This document shows positions 1-9,912 of a DNA stretch of 64,000 nucleotides, one piece after another. Made by a program: the position numbers and the translations under genes. Position 1 is the stretch's first letter. The number at the start of each line of letters is the position of its first letter. This DNA is from Prochlorococcus sp. AG-347-E03 (GTDB lineage Bacteria > Cyanobacteriota > Cyanobacteriia > PCC-6307 > Cyanobiaceae). The notes beneath the pieces were generated by a model. The model was not told the origin of the DNA. It was given only the letters and a program-made list of their open reading frames with translations, and did not search any database. The stretch is from contig QCBG01000004.1 of the NCBI GenBank assembly GCA_003279115.1, positions 1-64,000 of the forward strand, read 5' to 3'.

Positions 1-1496
1 ATGAAATTAAGTCAAATATTCAATGCAATAGGGCTGGCATACCTCTAATTAGAAAAGATTTAGATAGTGGTTTGTCCAATAAAGTTATTGTAGATTTTTC
101 TAGCCCTAATATTGCTAAAGAAATGCATGTAGGGCATTTAAGATCAACAATAATAGGTGACTCAATATCTAGAATTTTCGAGTTAAGAGGTTATGAAGTA
201 TTAAGACTCAATCATGTTGGTGATTGGGGAACACAATTTGGCATGCTTATTACTCAGCTCAAAGATTTATATTCAAATGATCTAGAAGAAATAGGAAAGA
301 TCAAGATAAGTGATTTAGTTGAATTTTATAAAGAATCAAAAAAAAGATTTGATAACGAATCTGAATTCCAAAAAAGATCTAGAGAGGAAGTAGTTAAGTT
401 ACAAAGTGGAGATATTAAATCTATTAAAGCTTGGAAATTATTATGTGATCAATCAAGGAAAGAATTTGATGAAATCTACAAAAATTTAAAAATAAAAATA
501 GAAGAAAGAGGTGAATCTTTTTATAATCCCTTCTTAAAATCAGTTATTGATGATTTGAATTTAGAAAAAATATTAGTAGAAGATCAAGGAGCAAAATGTG
601 TATTTTTAGATGGGATGACTAATAAAGAAGGCAAACCTTTACCGCTAATTATTCAAAAAAAAGATGGTGGTTTTAATTATGCCACCACAGATCTTGCTGC
701 TATAAGATATAGATTCAATAAACCTCCTAATGGCGATGATGCTTCAAGAATTATTTATGTAACTGATCATGGGCAAGCAAATCATTTTGCTGGAGTTTTT
801 CAAGTTGCAAAAAAAGCAAAATGGATCCCAGAAAATTGTCAAGTAGACCATGTTCCTTTTGGGTTAGTTCAAGGAATTGATGGCAAAAAACTAAAGACAA
901 GAGAAGGTGAAACAATACGCCTAAAAGATTTATTAAATGAAGCAGTTAGTAGAGCAAAAGAAGATTTATTGAAAAGATTAGAAGATGAAGATCGTTATGA
1001 GACCGAAGAGTTTATAGCAAATACTTCAAGAATTATTGGATTAGGAGCTGTTAAGTATGCAGATTTAAGTCAAAATAGGATTACTAATTATCAATTTAGT
1101 TTTGATAAAATGCTTTCCCTTAATGGTAATACTGCTCCTTATTTGTTATATACACTTGTAAGAATTTTAGGAATTAAAAGAAAAAATGATTTTGTTTATG
1201 AATCTAAAGATTTTCAGTACGTAAATTATGAACATAAATCTGAGTGGAAACTTATCAGAAAATTACTTAGGTTCGATGAAGTCATAATTTCTATTGAAAA
1301 AGACTTAATGCCAAATAGATTATGCAATTATCTATTCGAGCTATGTCAGACTTTTAATAGATTCTATGATCAAGTTCCAATCCTCAAAGAAGAAAAAAAT
1401 ATAAAAATCTCTAGGCTTAATTTATGTGACCTAACTGCAAAAACACTAAAATTAAGCTTAGAGCTTTTAGGAATTGAAACTTTAGAAAGAATGTAA
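1..1496 (+). CDS. argS: Arginyl-tRNA synthetase, 5'-truncated by the window edge
   Basis: Class I aminoacyl-tRNA synthetase charging tRNA-Arg. The frame is open from base 3 to the TAA at 1494-1496 (497 codons), so the N-terminal part lies outside the window; TTG at 72 is internal. The HIGH signature appears as HVGH at about 126-137, just after the family-typical [13 protein letters not shown] context. The KMSKS loop is replaced by a KKLKTR-like stretch near 885-905, as is usual for ArgS, and the C-terminal helical anticodon-binding domain ends in a [12 protein letters not shown] tail. The stop overlaps the next start by one base (TAATG), suggesting translational coupling to hisC. Confidence 0.97.
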   Translation, partial: EIKSNIQCNRAGIPLIRKDLDSGLSNKVIVDFSSPNIAKEMHVGHLRSTIIGDSISRIFELRGYEVLRLNHVGDWGTQFGMLITQLKDLYSNDLEEIGKIKISDLVEFYKESKKRFDNESEFQKRSREEVVKLQSGDIKSIKAWKLLCDQSRKEFDEIYKNLKIKIEERGESFYNPFLKSVIDDLNLEKILVEDQGAKCVFLDGMTNKEGKPLPLIIQKKDGGFNYATTDLAAIRYRFNKPPNGDDASRIIYVTDHGQANHFAGVFQVAKKAKWIPENCQVDHVPFGLVQGIDGKKLKTREGETIRLKDLLNEAVSRAKEDLLKRLEDEDRYETEEFIANTSRIIGLGAVKYADLSQNRITNYQFSFDKMLSLNGNTAPYLLYTLVRILGIKRKNDFVYESKDFQYVNYEHKSEWKLIRKLLRFDEVIISIEKDLMPNRLCNYLFELCQTFNRFYDQVPILKEEKNIKISRLNLCDLTAKTLKLSLELLGIETLERM

Positions 1497-2605
1497 TGAA
1501 TGATTTTGATCCATTAAATAATCTTTTCACAAAACCAAGAGAAGAAATAATAAATATGCAGTCTTACTCTGCACCTTTAGAAAATAGAAGAAATTTACTC
1601 CGCTTAGACTTTAATGAAAATACTTTAGGTCCAAGTCCTAAGGTTTTAGAGGCATTACAAGCGATAAAATTAGAAGAGATATCAATTTATCCAGAATATA
1701 ATTTTTTAAAAAAATTTTTATGTGATAAATATCTTGATTCAAGAAAATTTGATAATGATGAAATCGGAATTTTCAATGGAGCAGATGCAGCAATAAATGC
1801 AATTTTCAACTGCTTTGGAGAAAAAGATCAGATATTTCTAACCACAAATCCAACTTTTGGTTACTATTCTCCTTGTGCAGAAATCCGAGGAATGAAAAAA
1901 ATAAGTTGTTCTTACATTGGAGAAAATTTTCTATTCCCCATCGAAGAATTTAGGGAAAAAATAATAAAGCATAATCCAAAGTTAATATTTATTTGCAATC
2001 CAAATAATCCAACAGGAACTGTTCTAAGCTCTCATGAAATAATTAATTTAGCCAATATCAATAACGATTCATTAATAGTTGTTGATGAACTATATGAAAA
2101 ATTTAATGGAGATAGTCTTCTTGAATCGATAGATTTTGAAAAGAATAAAAATATACTAATAATCCAATCTCTTTCAAAAACTGCAGGTCTAGCTGGTTTA
2201 AGAATAGGTTTTACTTTTGGCAATAAAAGTTTAATTCAGTACATTAATAAAGTTACAGGACCATATGATGTAAACAGCTTTGCTATAACAGCTGCATTAG
2301 CAGCACTTAAAGACAAATCATATATTGATAATTATGTTTTAGAAGTAAAAAAGGCGAGGGAATGGATTTTAAATAAATTTAAATCAACAAAAATCAGAAC
2401 TCACTTTAGTGGAGGTAATTATTTCTTAATTTGGCCAAAAAAAGATCCTAAAATCTTAATACAACAAATGAGAGAAAAGGGCATTCTTATTAGAAGTATG
2501 GAAAACAAAAAAGATATCGGTAATTCTATAAGGGTTAGTATTGGAACTAAAGAACAAATGATTTTTTTCTGGGACAATTACAAGATATTAGATTTAAAAA
2601 ATTAA
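1496..2605 (+). CDS. hisC: Histidinol-phosphate aminotransferase family (class I/II PLP enzyme)
   Basis: Fold-type I PLP aminotransferase, probably histidinol-phosphate transaminase of histidine synthesis. Family features in order: LRLDFNENTLGPSP near the N-terminus, CNPNNPTGT in the middle, the VDELYEKF strand supplying the pyridine-contacting Asp, and SLSKTAGLAGLR with the Schiff-base Lys at about residue 228. At 369 aa it has normal HisC length. The start overlaps the argS stop by one base. It ends convergently, overlapping the last codons of the next minus-strand gene by four bases. Substrate is inferred; related aromatic or cobalamin-type aminotransferases look similar. Confidence 0.82.
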   Translation: MNDFDPLNNLFTKPREEIINMQSYSAPLENRRNLLRLDFNENTLGPSPKVLEALQAIKLEEISIYPEYNFLKKFLCDKYLDSRKFDNDEIGIFNGADAAINAIFNCFGEKDQIFLTTNPTFGYYSPCAEIRGMKKISCSYIGENFLFPIEEFREKIIKHNPKLIFICNPNNPTGTVLSSHEIINLANINNDSLIVVDELYEKFNGDSLLESIDFEKNKNILIIQSLSKTAGLAGLRIGFTFGNKSLIQYINKVTGPYDVNSFAITAALAALKDKSYIDNYVLEVKKAREWILNKFKSTKIRTHFSGGNYFLIWPKKDPKILIQQMREKGILIRSMENKKDIGNSIRVSIGTKEQMIFFWDNYKILDLKN

Positions 2606-3327
2606 TTACTGAAAATATAAATTGTATTTTGATCGATTCTTTTAGGTTTTATTTGAAAATCTTTTCCAACATATTTTACTTTAAAATCTTTCATATTTTC
2701 GATAAATAAATCAGCATTTGAGAAATCACATTCTTTATTAATTTTTTTACCGCGTTCAAAGTGAACAGGAATAACTAGATTAGGTTTTAGAAGCTTAACT
2801 ATTTTTGAGGCTTCTTTACCATTGTAAGATTTTATTCCTCCTCCAATTGAAATAAACAATATATCTGGACTAGACAAAATAATTTGACTGTTTATATCAA
2901 TATCACCAGCAGCTCCTCCCATATGAACAATTTTAAGATCATTCTGCTCCCAACTCCAAACAGTTGCCATCCCAAATCTTCTTCCATCTACTCTGTCATG
3001 TGGTACAGAAATTCCATTTAATAAAATATCCTCAAATTGATAGATTCCTGGGTCAACGAACATTAATTGATCATTAGGGTTATATCCTTCATCTGGAAGC
3101 CTAGAACTAGCCAAAATAAAATCTACTTTGACTTCTTTTGGCTCCTTTAAATTACTTGCACAACCTATTGCTTTAAAGGGATTTATAAGAATAGATTTAT
3201 CTGCACTAGTAATTAAAAAACTACTATGTCCCAAACTTTTTATTCCTAAGTTCCTTGCCAATAATGAGGTAGGTAAAAAAGAGCTAACTAATATCAAAAA
3301 TAAAAAGTTTTTAATTTGAGAAATCAT
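2602..3327 (-). CDS. Exported metallo-beta-lactamase-fold protein with degenerate metal site
   Basis: 241 aa with an N-terminal hydrophobic segment (about residues 6-24, ending near SLLARN) that looks like a signal peptide or anchor. The rest resembles UlaG-like metal-dependent hydrolases: LGHSSFLI near residue 33, VPHDRVDGRRFG in the middle and IPVHFE near the end. The usual HxHxDH ligand motif is missing; the aligned stretch reads ASSRLPDEGYN, and the later Asp-containing GDLGH element reads GGAAGD. It is therefore probably not a standard zinc hydrolase. It is last in a tightly spaced minus-strand run with trpG, dgkA, ybeY and prfB. Function unknown. Confidence 0.8.
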   Translation of the reverse strand: MISQIKNFLFLILVSSFLPTSLLARNLGIKSLGHSSFLITSADKSILINPFKAIGCASNLKEPKEVKVDFILASSRLPDEGYNPNDQLMFVDPGIYQFEDILLNGISVPHDRVDGRRFGMATVWSWEQNDLKIVHMGGAAGDIDINSQIILSSPDILFISIGGGIKSYNGKEASKIVKLLKPNLVIPVHFERGKKINKECDFSNADLFIENMKDFKVKYVGKDFQIKPKRIDQNTIYIFSN

Positions 3328-3347
3328 AATATTGATTTTTTTTTATT

Positions 3348-3944
3348 TTACTTTTTTTCAGCCATTTTTAGAAAATTACTAATTAATTTATGACCAAATT
3401 GCGTCAACACACTTTCAGGATGGAACTGTACACCATGTAAATGTTTATATTCTTTATGAGAGATAGCCATAATTGTTGAGTCTTCTAAAGTCGCAGTTAT
3501 GTCGAAACAAGATGGTAAAGAACTTGAATCAACTATAAGACTATGATATCTAGTAGCCACAAATGGAGTCTCGATATCACTAAACAATCCTTTTTGATTA
3601 TGAAATATTTTGGATGTCTTACCATGCATAAGTTCTTTCCCAACTATAACCTTACCTCCAAAAGCTTGGGCCAAAGCTTGATGACCTAAACAAACTCCCA
3701 AGGTCGGAATATTTTTAGATAATTTTTTTAGAATTGGCAGACAAATTCCAGATTGATCTGGATTACCTGGACCTGGAGATAAGAGAATTCCACCTGGATT
3801 TAGTTTGATAATTTCTTCTAGAGTAATTTCATCATTTCTTTTAACTATTAATTCTTTAGTTATTTCATGCTCAACTGAAAGTTCTCCTAAGTATTGAACA
3901 AGGTTATAAGTAAAACTATCGTAATTATCAATAACAAGAAACAT
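3348..3944 (-). CDS. trpG: Anthranilate synthase component II / glutamine amidotransferase
   Basis: Class I glutamine amidotransferase supplying ammonia to anthranilate synthase (tryptophan) and possibly to aminodeoxychorismate synthase (folate). The nucleophile Cys is about residue 85 in GVCLGHQALA, and the catalytic His175 and Glu177 are in HGVQFHPES. The oxyanion strand LLSPGPGNP precedes them. Length 198 aa is typical. No TrpE or PabB partner lies next to it. It sits 12 bases downstream of dgkA on the minus strand. TrpG and PabA cannot be told apart from sequence alone, and one protein may serve both pathways. Confidence 0.93.
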   Translation of the reverse strand: MFLVIDNYDSFTYNLVQYLGELSVEHEITKELIVKRNDEITLEEIIKLNPGGILLSPGPGNPDQSGICLPILKKLSKNIPTLGVCLGHQALAQAFGGKVIVGKELMHGKTSKIFHNQKGLFSDIETPFVATRYHSLIVDSSSLPSCFDITATLEDSTIMAISHKEYKHLHGVQFHPESVLTQFGHKLISNFLKMAEKK

Positions 3945-3956
3945 ATTTATATGGAT

Positions 3957-4367
3957 TTAAAATAACAACTTTATTTTAGGAACAAAGATATATACAGCAA
4001 TAATAACAGAATTAATGGAAGCTAATAATACTGCTCCTGCAGAAGTATCTTTTGAAATTTTAGCCAAACTACGAAATTCTTTTTTCACTACTAAATCAAC
4101 GATTGATTCAATAGATGTATTCAATATTTCTAATATTAAAACAGACATTATTGTTGCAATCAAAATAACATAATTACTTAGACTAATTTTGAGTAAAAAA
4201 CCAATTATTAAACTTGTAACTGCAAAAATTAATTGAATTTTAAAATTTCTTGAAGTTTTTAATACATAACTAATACCACTGAAAGCATACTTAAAACTTA
4301 TAAATACATTTCTAGAAGTTTTGTATGATTCTTTTCTATTTTCTAAATAGTTTATTTTTTTTTCCAT
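3957..4367 (-). CDS. dgkA: Diacylglycerol/undecaprenol kinase (DgkA family)
   Basis: Small integral membrane lipid kinase, 136 aa. The body has three hydrophobic helices, with the family catalytic region ILEILNTSIESIVDLV between the second and third; the Glu and Asn there are the conserved DgkA active-site residues. The AKISKDTSAGAVLLAS stretch that follows is also diagnostic. The N-terminal 25 residues are a charged cytoplasmic tail. It lies between ybeY (6-base gap) and trpG. The ybeY-dgkA pairing is common in bacteria. The substrate is diacylglycerol or undecaprenol; sequence alone does not decide. Confidence 0.93.
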   Translation of the reverse strand: MEKKINYLENRKESYKTSRNVFISFKYAFSGISYVLKTSRNFKIQLIFAVTSLIIGFLLKISLSNYVILIATIMSVLILEILNTSIESIVDLVVKKEFRSLAKISKDTSAGAVLLASINSVIIAVYIFVPKIKLLF

Positions 4368-4373
4368 TGATTT

Positions 4374-4913
4374 TTAATCTAATCGAGTAATTAAATATTC
4401 TTGGAAATTTAACATATTTTCTAAATCATGCTCATTATTATGTTCCCATCCTAAAAGATGTAAAAATCCATGACTAGCCAACCAGATCATCTCTCTATAG
4501 ATTGAATGTTTATATTCATAAGATTGTTCAAGTGCCATCTCTAATGATATAAAAATATCTCCCAACTCTATATGATCTAAATTATTTAGAGATTCATCAG
4601 AAATAATTGGAAAAGATAGAACATCAGTTGGACCATTTTTTTGCATCCATTTCTTATTCAAAGAAGCAATTTCTTGATTAGCTATTATCTGTAAGCCTAA
4701 TGAAAAAGATTTTTTTTCAAAAATATAATTTGGTAATTCATAATCCTCTTTTTTTAATATAGTATTTATCCAAGATAAAAAAACTTTCTCCCAAAAAATA
4801 GATTCAAAAATAAGATGAGTTTTAGTATCTTTTAACTTATTTGAAAATTGAGAGAAATCATTACATTGAAAAACCAAATCTAAATTTATTTCAGAAATAA
4901 TTTTTTCTTTCAT
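4374..4913 (-). CDS. ybeY: Endoribonuclease YbeY, rRNA maturation factor
   Basis: Single-strand endoribonuclease for 16S rRNA 3'-end maturation and ribosome quality control. The zinc motif HxxxHxxGxxH is intact as [11 protein letters not shown] in the C-terminal third, and the preceding [10 protein letters not shown] and GDIFIS strands are family hallmarks. At 179 aa it is slightly longer than the bacterial average because of a divergent N-terminal 60 residues. It belongs to the prfB-DUF3285-ybeY-dgkA-trpG minus-strand run, where gaps are only 3-12 bases, so cotranscription is likely. Confidence 0.95.
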   Translation of the reverse strand: MKEKIISEINLDLVFQCNDFSQFSNKLKDTKTHLIFESIFWEKVFLSWINTILKKEDYELPNYIFEKKSFSLGLQIIANQEIASLNKKWMQKNGPTDVLSFPIISDESLNNLDHIELGDIFISLEMALEQSYEYKHSIYREMIWLASHGFLHLLGWEHNNEHDLENMLNFQEYLITRLD

Positions 4914-4919
4914 ACATTC

Positions 4920-5102
4920 TTAAAATGGAATATTGGGCTTACCTATTGTGGCCACAAGTATTAATATCCCAATTAAAACTAGAAAAGTTATTGAAAAATG
5001 AGAAATACTTTTTGAGCCTTTCCTTACCATATTTCTCATAGCAAGCTTTATAAAGCTTGGAGGAGAAACTTTTTTTTCTAAAATTTCGTTTTTATTTTCC
5101 AT
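4920..5102 (-). CDS. Small single-span membrane protein, DUF3285 family
   Basis: 60-residue protein with a charged N-terminus (MENKNEILEKKVSPPSFIK), a basic middle part (RNMVRKGSKS) and one hydrophobic helix at about residues 37-53 ending in GKPNIPF. This matches the cyanobacterial DUF3285 family, commonly found beside prfB. It is 3 bases downstream of prfB and 6 bases upstream of ybeY, which argues for a real gene in an operon. The biochemical role is unknown. Confidence 0.8.
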   Translation of the reverse strand: MENKNEILEKKVSPPSFIKLAMRNMVRKGSKSISHFSITFLVLIGILILVATIGKPNIPF

Positions 5103-5105
5103 TAG

Positions 5106-6228
5106 TTATTCAAGAGATTCATTAGAAGAAATATTCATACGTAATAATTCATGAATAAATGGTTCAAGTCCACCATCTAAAACACTATCTAACTCATTAG
5201 TCTCCTGCATAGTCCTAAGATCTTTTACCATTTGATAGGGATGGAAAACATAATTTCTTATTTGATTGCCCCATGCAGCTTCCACAATATCACCTTTAAT
5301 ATCAGCGACTTCAGCAGCTCGTTGTTCTTTAGCAATTACTAATAGTTTAGACTTTAAAAGTAACATAGCTTTTTCTTTATTTTGTAATTGAGATCTTTCT
5401 TGAGTACATCTTACTGAAATCCCTGTAGGCAAATGAACAATTCTCACTGCTGTTTCTACTTTATTAACATTTTGTCCTCCAGCTCCACCGGATCTACTTG
5501 TTGTGATTTCTAAATCTTTTTCAGGTATATCAAGTGAAATATTATCATCTAATTTTGGCATAACCTCTACCCCAGCAAAGCTGGTTTGTCTTTTGCCATT
5601 GGCATTGAAAGGAGAAATTCTTACTAATCTATGAGTTCCTTTTTCATGTTGCAGATAGCCATATGCATATTTTCCATCAATTTCGAATGTTACACTTTTA
5701 ATACCTGCTTCTTCTCCTTGAGATAATTCATTAATGACAAGGCTCATTTGATTATTATCGGCCCATCTTGAGTACATTCTTAATAATATCTCTACCCAAT
5801 CCTGCGCATCTGTTCCACCCGCACCTGCGTTAATAGAAACTACTGCTCCTTCCTTATCGTATTCACCACATAACAATCTTTCAAATTCCCATTTATCCAA
5901 ATTCTCTCTTAATTTCTTTAATCCCAGCTGCGATTCTAAAATCATTTCCTCTTCGGGTTCTAGAGAATAAAGCTCAAGAGAGGCATTAGCATCAGAAATA
6001 AAAGTTTTCCATTTATCTAACAATTCGAGTTGTGCTTTGACATCATCAAGGACTAACATTTGCTTTTTAGCTTCTTCTTGATTTTCCCAAAATTCAGGCT
6101 GAGCAGAAATTTGCTCTAACTCTTTCCTTTTCGATTTTAATCTTGGAACGTCAAAGACAATCCTGAGCATTACCCAGGCGGTCTGTGAGTTCCGAAAGAT
6201 CTTTTTTGAAATCTGTAATATCTATCAA
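5106..6228 (-). CDS. prfB: Peptide chain release factor 2 with programmed +1 frameshift
   Basis: Class I release factor for UGA and UAA. Zero-frame translation starts at a TTG (6226-6228) and gives 25 residues ending NAQDCL at an in-frame TGA (6151-6153); a +1 shift at CTT-TGA-C continues as DVPRLKSK to the stop at 5106, about 373 aa in all. The SPF anticodon tripeptide (RISPFNANG) identifies RF2 rather than RF1, and the GGQ catalytic motif is in [14 protein letters not shown] at 6168-6170 lies in the +1 frame but would remove the conserved N-terminal helix, so it is rejected as the start. First gene of the minus-strand run that continues with DUF3285 and ybeY. Confidence 0.95.
6150..6156 (-). 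promoter_or_regulatory. prfB programmed +1 frameshift site (CTT TGA C)
   Basis: On the minus strand the zero frame reads GAT TGT CTT TGA C, the same slippery codon, stop and following base as the well-studied prfB autoregulatory site. An AGGA element a few bases upstream (in CTCAGGATTGTC) could act as the internal Shine-Dalgarno stimulator. RF2 scarcity favours the shift and so restores RF2 synthesis. Seen directly in the sequence; the mechanism is family knowledge. Confidence 0.95.
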
Positions 6229-6304
6229 AATAGAATTTAATCGTTATTTATAATCTAACAAGCACTTTTGTTTAATAGTATAAACTAAGTATTATTTTAA
6301 AAAA

Positions 6305-6559
6305 ATGTCCAAAGTTGAAATTTATACTTGGCAATATTGCCCATTCTGTATTCGAGCAAAATCACTACTCAAGAAAAAAAATGTAAATTTTACAGAATAT
6401 AAAATAGATGGCGACGAAGATGCCAGAGCATTGATGATTGAAAGAGCTGATGGTAGAAGAACATTACCACAAATATTTATAGATAATGAGGGTATCGGAG
6501 GCTGCGATGATCTCTACGAATTAGAAAATGAAAATAAATTAGAAGCATTATTAAACTAG
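6305..6559 (+). CDS. grxC: Glutaredoxin 3 (dithiol, CPFC)
   Basis: 84-aa thioredoxin-fold protein with active-site Cys12-Pro-Phe-Cys15 and the cis-Pro TLPQIFI element plus [10 protein letters not shown], which bind glutathione. It reduces disulfides using glutathione. It is divergent from prfB and lies 5 bases upstream of gshB, so the oxidoreductase and the enzyme that makes its cofactor appear to be one transcription unit. Confidence 0.95.
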   Translation: MSKVEIYTWQYCPFCIRAKSLLKKKNVNFTEYKIDGDEDARALMIERADGRRTLPQIFIDNEGIGGCDDLYELENENKLEALLN

Positions 6560-6564
6560 ATCTT

Positions 6565-7488
6565 ATGAAATTTCTATTCGTAATAGATCCAATTAAAAAT
6601 ATAAATCCCTTAAAAGATTCAACTGCTGCTTTAATGCAAGCATCATCAAAAAAAAATATTGAAATCTGGAGTTGTACTCCTCAAGACCTGGAAGCTAGAG
6701 GTGATGAAGTATGGGCATCTTCCGTAAAAGTTGAAGTAATTCCGTGGATTTCTTTCAAAGAGAATGATTGCATACCTCTCGCCGAATTTAATTGCATTTG
6801 GATGAGAAAAGATCCTCCTGTAAATGAGGCTTATTTATATGCAACCCATCTTTTAGAAGTTGCCGAAAGAAAAGGAGTAAAAGTAATTAACAAACCCTCA
6901 TCGCTAAGAGCGTGGAATGAAAAGCTAGGTGCTTTAAGATACAGCCACTTAATGGCACCTACAATAGTTGCGAGTAAGGTAAAAGATCTTATTAATTTTG
7001 CAAATATAAATAATGAAGTAGTCATAAAACCTCTTGGAGGAAAAGGTGGTCAAGGTGTTATAAGGATAAATAAAAATTCTCCAGGAATTAAATCAATCAT
7101 TGAATTAATCACTTCTCAAGAAGAATTGCCCGTTATGATGCAAAAATTTATTCCTGAAGTCATAGAGGGTGATAAAAGAATAATTATCGTAAACGGAGAA
7201 GCAATTGGATCAATAAATAGGATTCCTCAAGGAGGCGATTTTAGGAGTAATTTAGCGATGGGAGGCAAGGCTGAACCCACATTATTAACAGAAAAAGAAA
7301 AAAGTATCTGCTCAGAATTATCTCAACACTTCAAAGATGAGGGTTTATTTTTTGTAGGTATTGATGTAATAAATGGAATGCTTAGCGAGATTAATGTAAC
7401 CAGTCCAACAGGTTTAAGAGAAATAGAAAATTTGTCCAATAAAAATGTTTCAGAGGAAGTTATTGAAAAATTAGTAGAAATTATCTAG
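6565..7488 (+). CDS. gshB: Glutathione synthetase
   Basis: ATP-grasp ligase joining glycine to gamma-glutamylcysteine. Visible features are the N-terminal [13 protein letters not shown], the nucleotide-binding [13 protein letters not shown] loop, the [12 protein letters not shown] strand, and the Mg/ATP-binding [19 protein letters not shown] near the C-terminus. Length 307 aa is normal for prokaryotic GshB. It follows grxC by 5 bases and overlaps the convergent menF 3' end by 8 bases. Confidence 0.96.
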   Translation: MKFLFVIDPIKNINPLKDSTAALMQASSKKNIEIWSCTPQDLEARGDEVWASSVKVEVIPWISFKENDCIPLAEFNCIWMRKDPPVNEAYLYATHLLEVAERKGVKVINKPSSLRAWNEKLGALRYSHLMAPTIVASKVKDLINFANINNEVVIKPLGGKGGQGVIRINKNSPGIKSIIELITSQEELPVMMQKFIPEVIEGDKRIIIVNGEAIGSINRIPQGGDFRSNLAMGGKAEPTLLTEKEKSICSELSQHFKDEGLFFVGIDVINGMLSEINVTSPTGLREIENLSNKNVSEEVIEKLVEII

Positions 7489-8893
7489 GATTTTTAGCGC
7501 AAAATATCTGTTTTACTATAGATTCAAACTTTAATTTAATCTCATCTATTTCTTTCTCTAAAACGGAGCCAGAAACTATTCCTGAACCTGCAGTAAATTC
7601 AATATTTTCTTCAATACATCTTGCGCCTCTTATTGCCAAAAGAAATGAAGCATTGCCTGATGAATCCACCCAACCCATTGGAGAAGCATAATTTCCTCTA
7701 GGGAAAGACTCAAGAGTGTTTATCCAATCCAATGCTGCATTTTTTGGGTATCCACAAACAGCTGGAGATGGATGTAAGTTTTTAAGCAATTCAAAAGGAC
7801 AAATATTTTCAACTTTAGAGAAAATAAGTGTTTGCAAATGAGAAATATCTCCAAATGAATTTACCTTGATATCACTTTTTTTAAAGTTTGTTATTTTTGA
7901 AACTTCTAAAGATTTAATCAAATGTTGTATTACATAATTATGTTCCTTTAAGTCTTTAGTACTTTTTAGGAGTTTCTTAAAATTTGAATTAGTAGAGATA
8001 GTTCCAGCAAGAGCCTCTAAAATTAAATTAGGTTTAGAGAAAGAAAATAATTTTTCTGGAGATGCTCCAAACAAAATATCCTTACTATTCCTTTTCCAAA
8101 CGTATCTACATGTATTTGGTTGCTTCTTTTTAAATCTTTTTAAAATTTCTACTAAATCTAATTTATTTTTAAGTTTTATTTTAATCCTATTCGCTAAAAC
8201 TATCTTTTCGAGGATATCTTTCTCTACTAATTGAATTCCTCTATTTACTACTTTTTTCATGTTTATTTTAGAAGTTTCTAAGGAGCGTGAGAAATCATCA
8301 ATAAAAGGGGAATCAAAACTAGTTTTTAAGCCAGATGATTTTATTAATTCTGAGCCAGAATTAATAACTTGATTTCTAATTGTCCATATTTCTTCAATTA
8401 ATGTTCTTAATGATGATTTACCTTCAACATGACCATTGATTCTTAACCAGCAATTCTTGCCACTTTTAGTAATTAATATTTTTGGCAAAATGGCTTCCAA
8501 ACTAGGGATATCTGAAGGTAAATTCTTATTATTCAAATTTTCAGAGAAAGAAAATAAATAAATAATTTTTGAAAGTGCAGAATTATGCGATTCATTAGTT
8601 AAGTTAATTAAATTTTTAAAATTCTCAGAATTAAACTCTTTTGCTACCTCAAATCTTTTTGGGCCATCCAGAGTAACATATTTACACTTCTCGAAAGCTA
8701 TATATGAAATGCCATCAGATTCCTCCCAAAATGAAGAAAACGGATATTGATTTATTAACAATTCATAAACTTGAAATAAATCAACACAAGGAATCTCAAC
8801 ACAAATACTTACTAATCCAGAATTTTCAACTTTCTTATCGAAAGAGGAAAATACATCTTTTAAAAAATCTGTTAAGTTTAAATCATTTTTCAT
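7481..8893 (-). CDS. menF: Isochorismate synthase
   Basis: Chorismate-utilising enzyme converting chorismate to isochorismate, the entry to phylloquinone synthesis. The conserved C-terminal catalytic half shows [35 protein letters not shown] and [18 protein letters not shown], typical of the MenF/EntC group; the N-terminal half is divergent. Length 470 aa. It is divergent from menA-menC-menE (about 100 bases between starts), which supports a Men role rather than siderophore or salicylate synthesis. Confidence 0.93.
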   Translation of the reverse strand: MKNDLNLTDFLKDVFSSFDKKVENSGLVSICVEIPCVDLFQVYELLINQYPFSSFWEESDGISYIAFEKCKYVTLDGPKRFEVAKEFNSENFKNLINLTNESHNSALSKIIYLFSFSENLNNKNLPSDIPSLEAILPKILITKSGKNCWLRINGHVEGKSSLRTLIEEIWTIRNQVINSGSELIKSSGLKTSFDSPFIDDFSRSLETSKINMKKVVNRGIQLVEKDILEKIVLANRIKIKLKNKLDLVEILKRFKKKQPNTCRYVWKRNSKDILFGASPEKLFSFSKPNLILEALAGTISTNSNFKKLLKSTKDLKEHNYVIQHLIKSLEVSKITNFKKSDIKVNSFGDISHLQTLIFSKVENICPFELLKNLHPSPAVCGYPKNAALDWINTLESFPRGNYASPMGWVDSSGNASFLLAIRGARCIEENIEFTAGSGIVSGSVLEKEIDEIKLKFESIVKQIFCAKNPR

Positions 8894-8994
8894 TACTTAT
8901 TGAAAATAACTAAAAATGATGCAATAAAGTAAAAAATGTAACTCAATTTATAAACTACATTCAATAATTATCTAATTTTGCGAGTTAATTAAAA

Positions 8995-9912
8995 ATGGAC
9001 GAAGATAAAAAAAAATTATGGGAAAAAGCAATAAAATGGCCTCTTTATTCTGTTGCCATACTTCCAGTTTTAATAACAGGGGCTTACTTACTCAACCAAT
9101 ATGAAGAGGTAAAAATATATAATTTGATTTCATTTACTTTAGCTGCAATTTTGATATTACTTTGGGAAAACCTAACTAATGATTTATACGACGCAGAAAC
9201 AGGAATCGATGAATTTAAATTCCATTCAATAGTAAATCTTGTAAAAAATAAAAAAATAATTTCATTTATTGCATATACATCTTTAGTTATTGGTTTATTA
9301 ATAATTTTAATTATTTCAGTATCAACAAGTATAAACATTTTTATTTTGGTGGCAGCTTGCTGCTTCTTAGGATATTTATATCAAGGTCCTCCTTTTAGAT
9401 TGGGCTATCAAGGTTTAGGAGAACCATTATGCTGGCTTGCATTTGGACCTTTTGCGTACTCTGCAGTCTTAATTGCGTTAAATCCGTCTAATATTTACTT
9501 CGAAGATATTCCATGGAAAGTTTCTTTATTACTTGGTTCAGGACCTTCCTTGGCAACAACTCTTGTATTATTTTGTTCTCATTTTCATCAAATTTCTGAA
9601 GATAAAAAGCATGGGAAAAATTCACCTTTAGTTCGCTTAGGGGCAAAAAAAGGTTCTCAATTTGTGCCTTGGATAATTTTTACAATATATATTTTTCAAC
9701 TTTTCACAATAGTTTATGGATTTATTCCAGTGTTTTGCATCCTTTATTTGCTTAGTTTCCCTCAAGCAATAAGACTTATAAATTTATTAAAGTCTTCGTA
9801 TACAAAACCTTCTGCAATAAAAAATTGCAAATTCGTCGCAATAAAATTTCAAACTCTTAATGGAATTGGTTTAATCACAGGATTAATATTTAATTACTAT
9901 CTAAATAAATGA
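8995..9912 (+). CDS. menA: 1,4-dihydroxy-2-naphthoate phytyltransferase (UbiA family)
   Basis: Integral membrane prenyltransferase attaching the phytyl chain to DHNA on the way to phylloquinone. It has about eight hydrophobic helices and both Asp-rich motifs: NDLYDAETGID near residue 62 and a second, degenerate region HFHQISEDKKHGKNSP near residue 200. Length 305 aa. Its stop overlaps the menC start by four bases (ATGA), so menA, menC and menE appear translationally coupled. Confidence 0.94.
   Translation: MDEDKKKLWEKAIKWPLYSVAILPVLITGAYLLNQYEEVKIYNLISFTLAAILILLWENLTNDLYDAETGIDEFKFHSIVNLVKNKKIISFIAYTSLVIGLLIILIISVSTSINIFILVAACCFLGYLYQGPPFRLGYQGLGEPLCWLAFGPFAYSAVLIALNPSNIYFEDIPWKVSLLLGSGPSLATTLVLFCSHFHQISEDKKHGKNSPLVRLGAKKGSQFVPWIIFTIYIFQLFTIVYGFIPVFCILYLLSFPQAIRLINLLKSSYTKPSAIKNCKFVAIKFQTLNGIGLITGLIFNYYLNK

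Noticed and set aside
6168..6170. ATG at 6168-6170 as the prfB start
   Set aside because: It lies in the +1 frame within the frameshift region; using it removes the conserved RF2 N-terminus encoded upstream.
8704..8913. Plus-strand 69-codon ORF inside menF
   Set aside because: Shadow of the menF 5' region; no recognised features.
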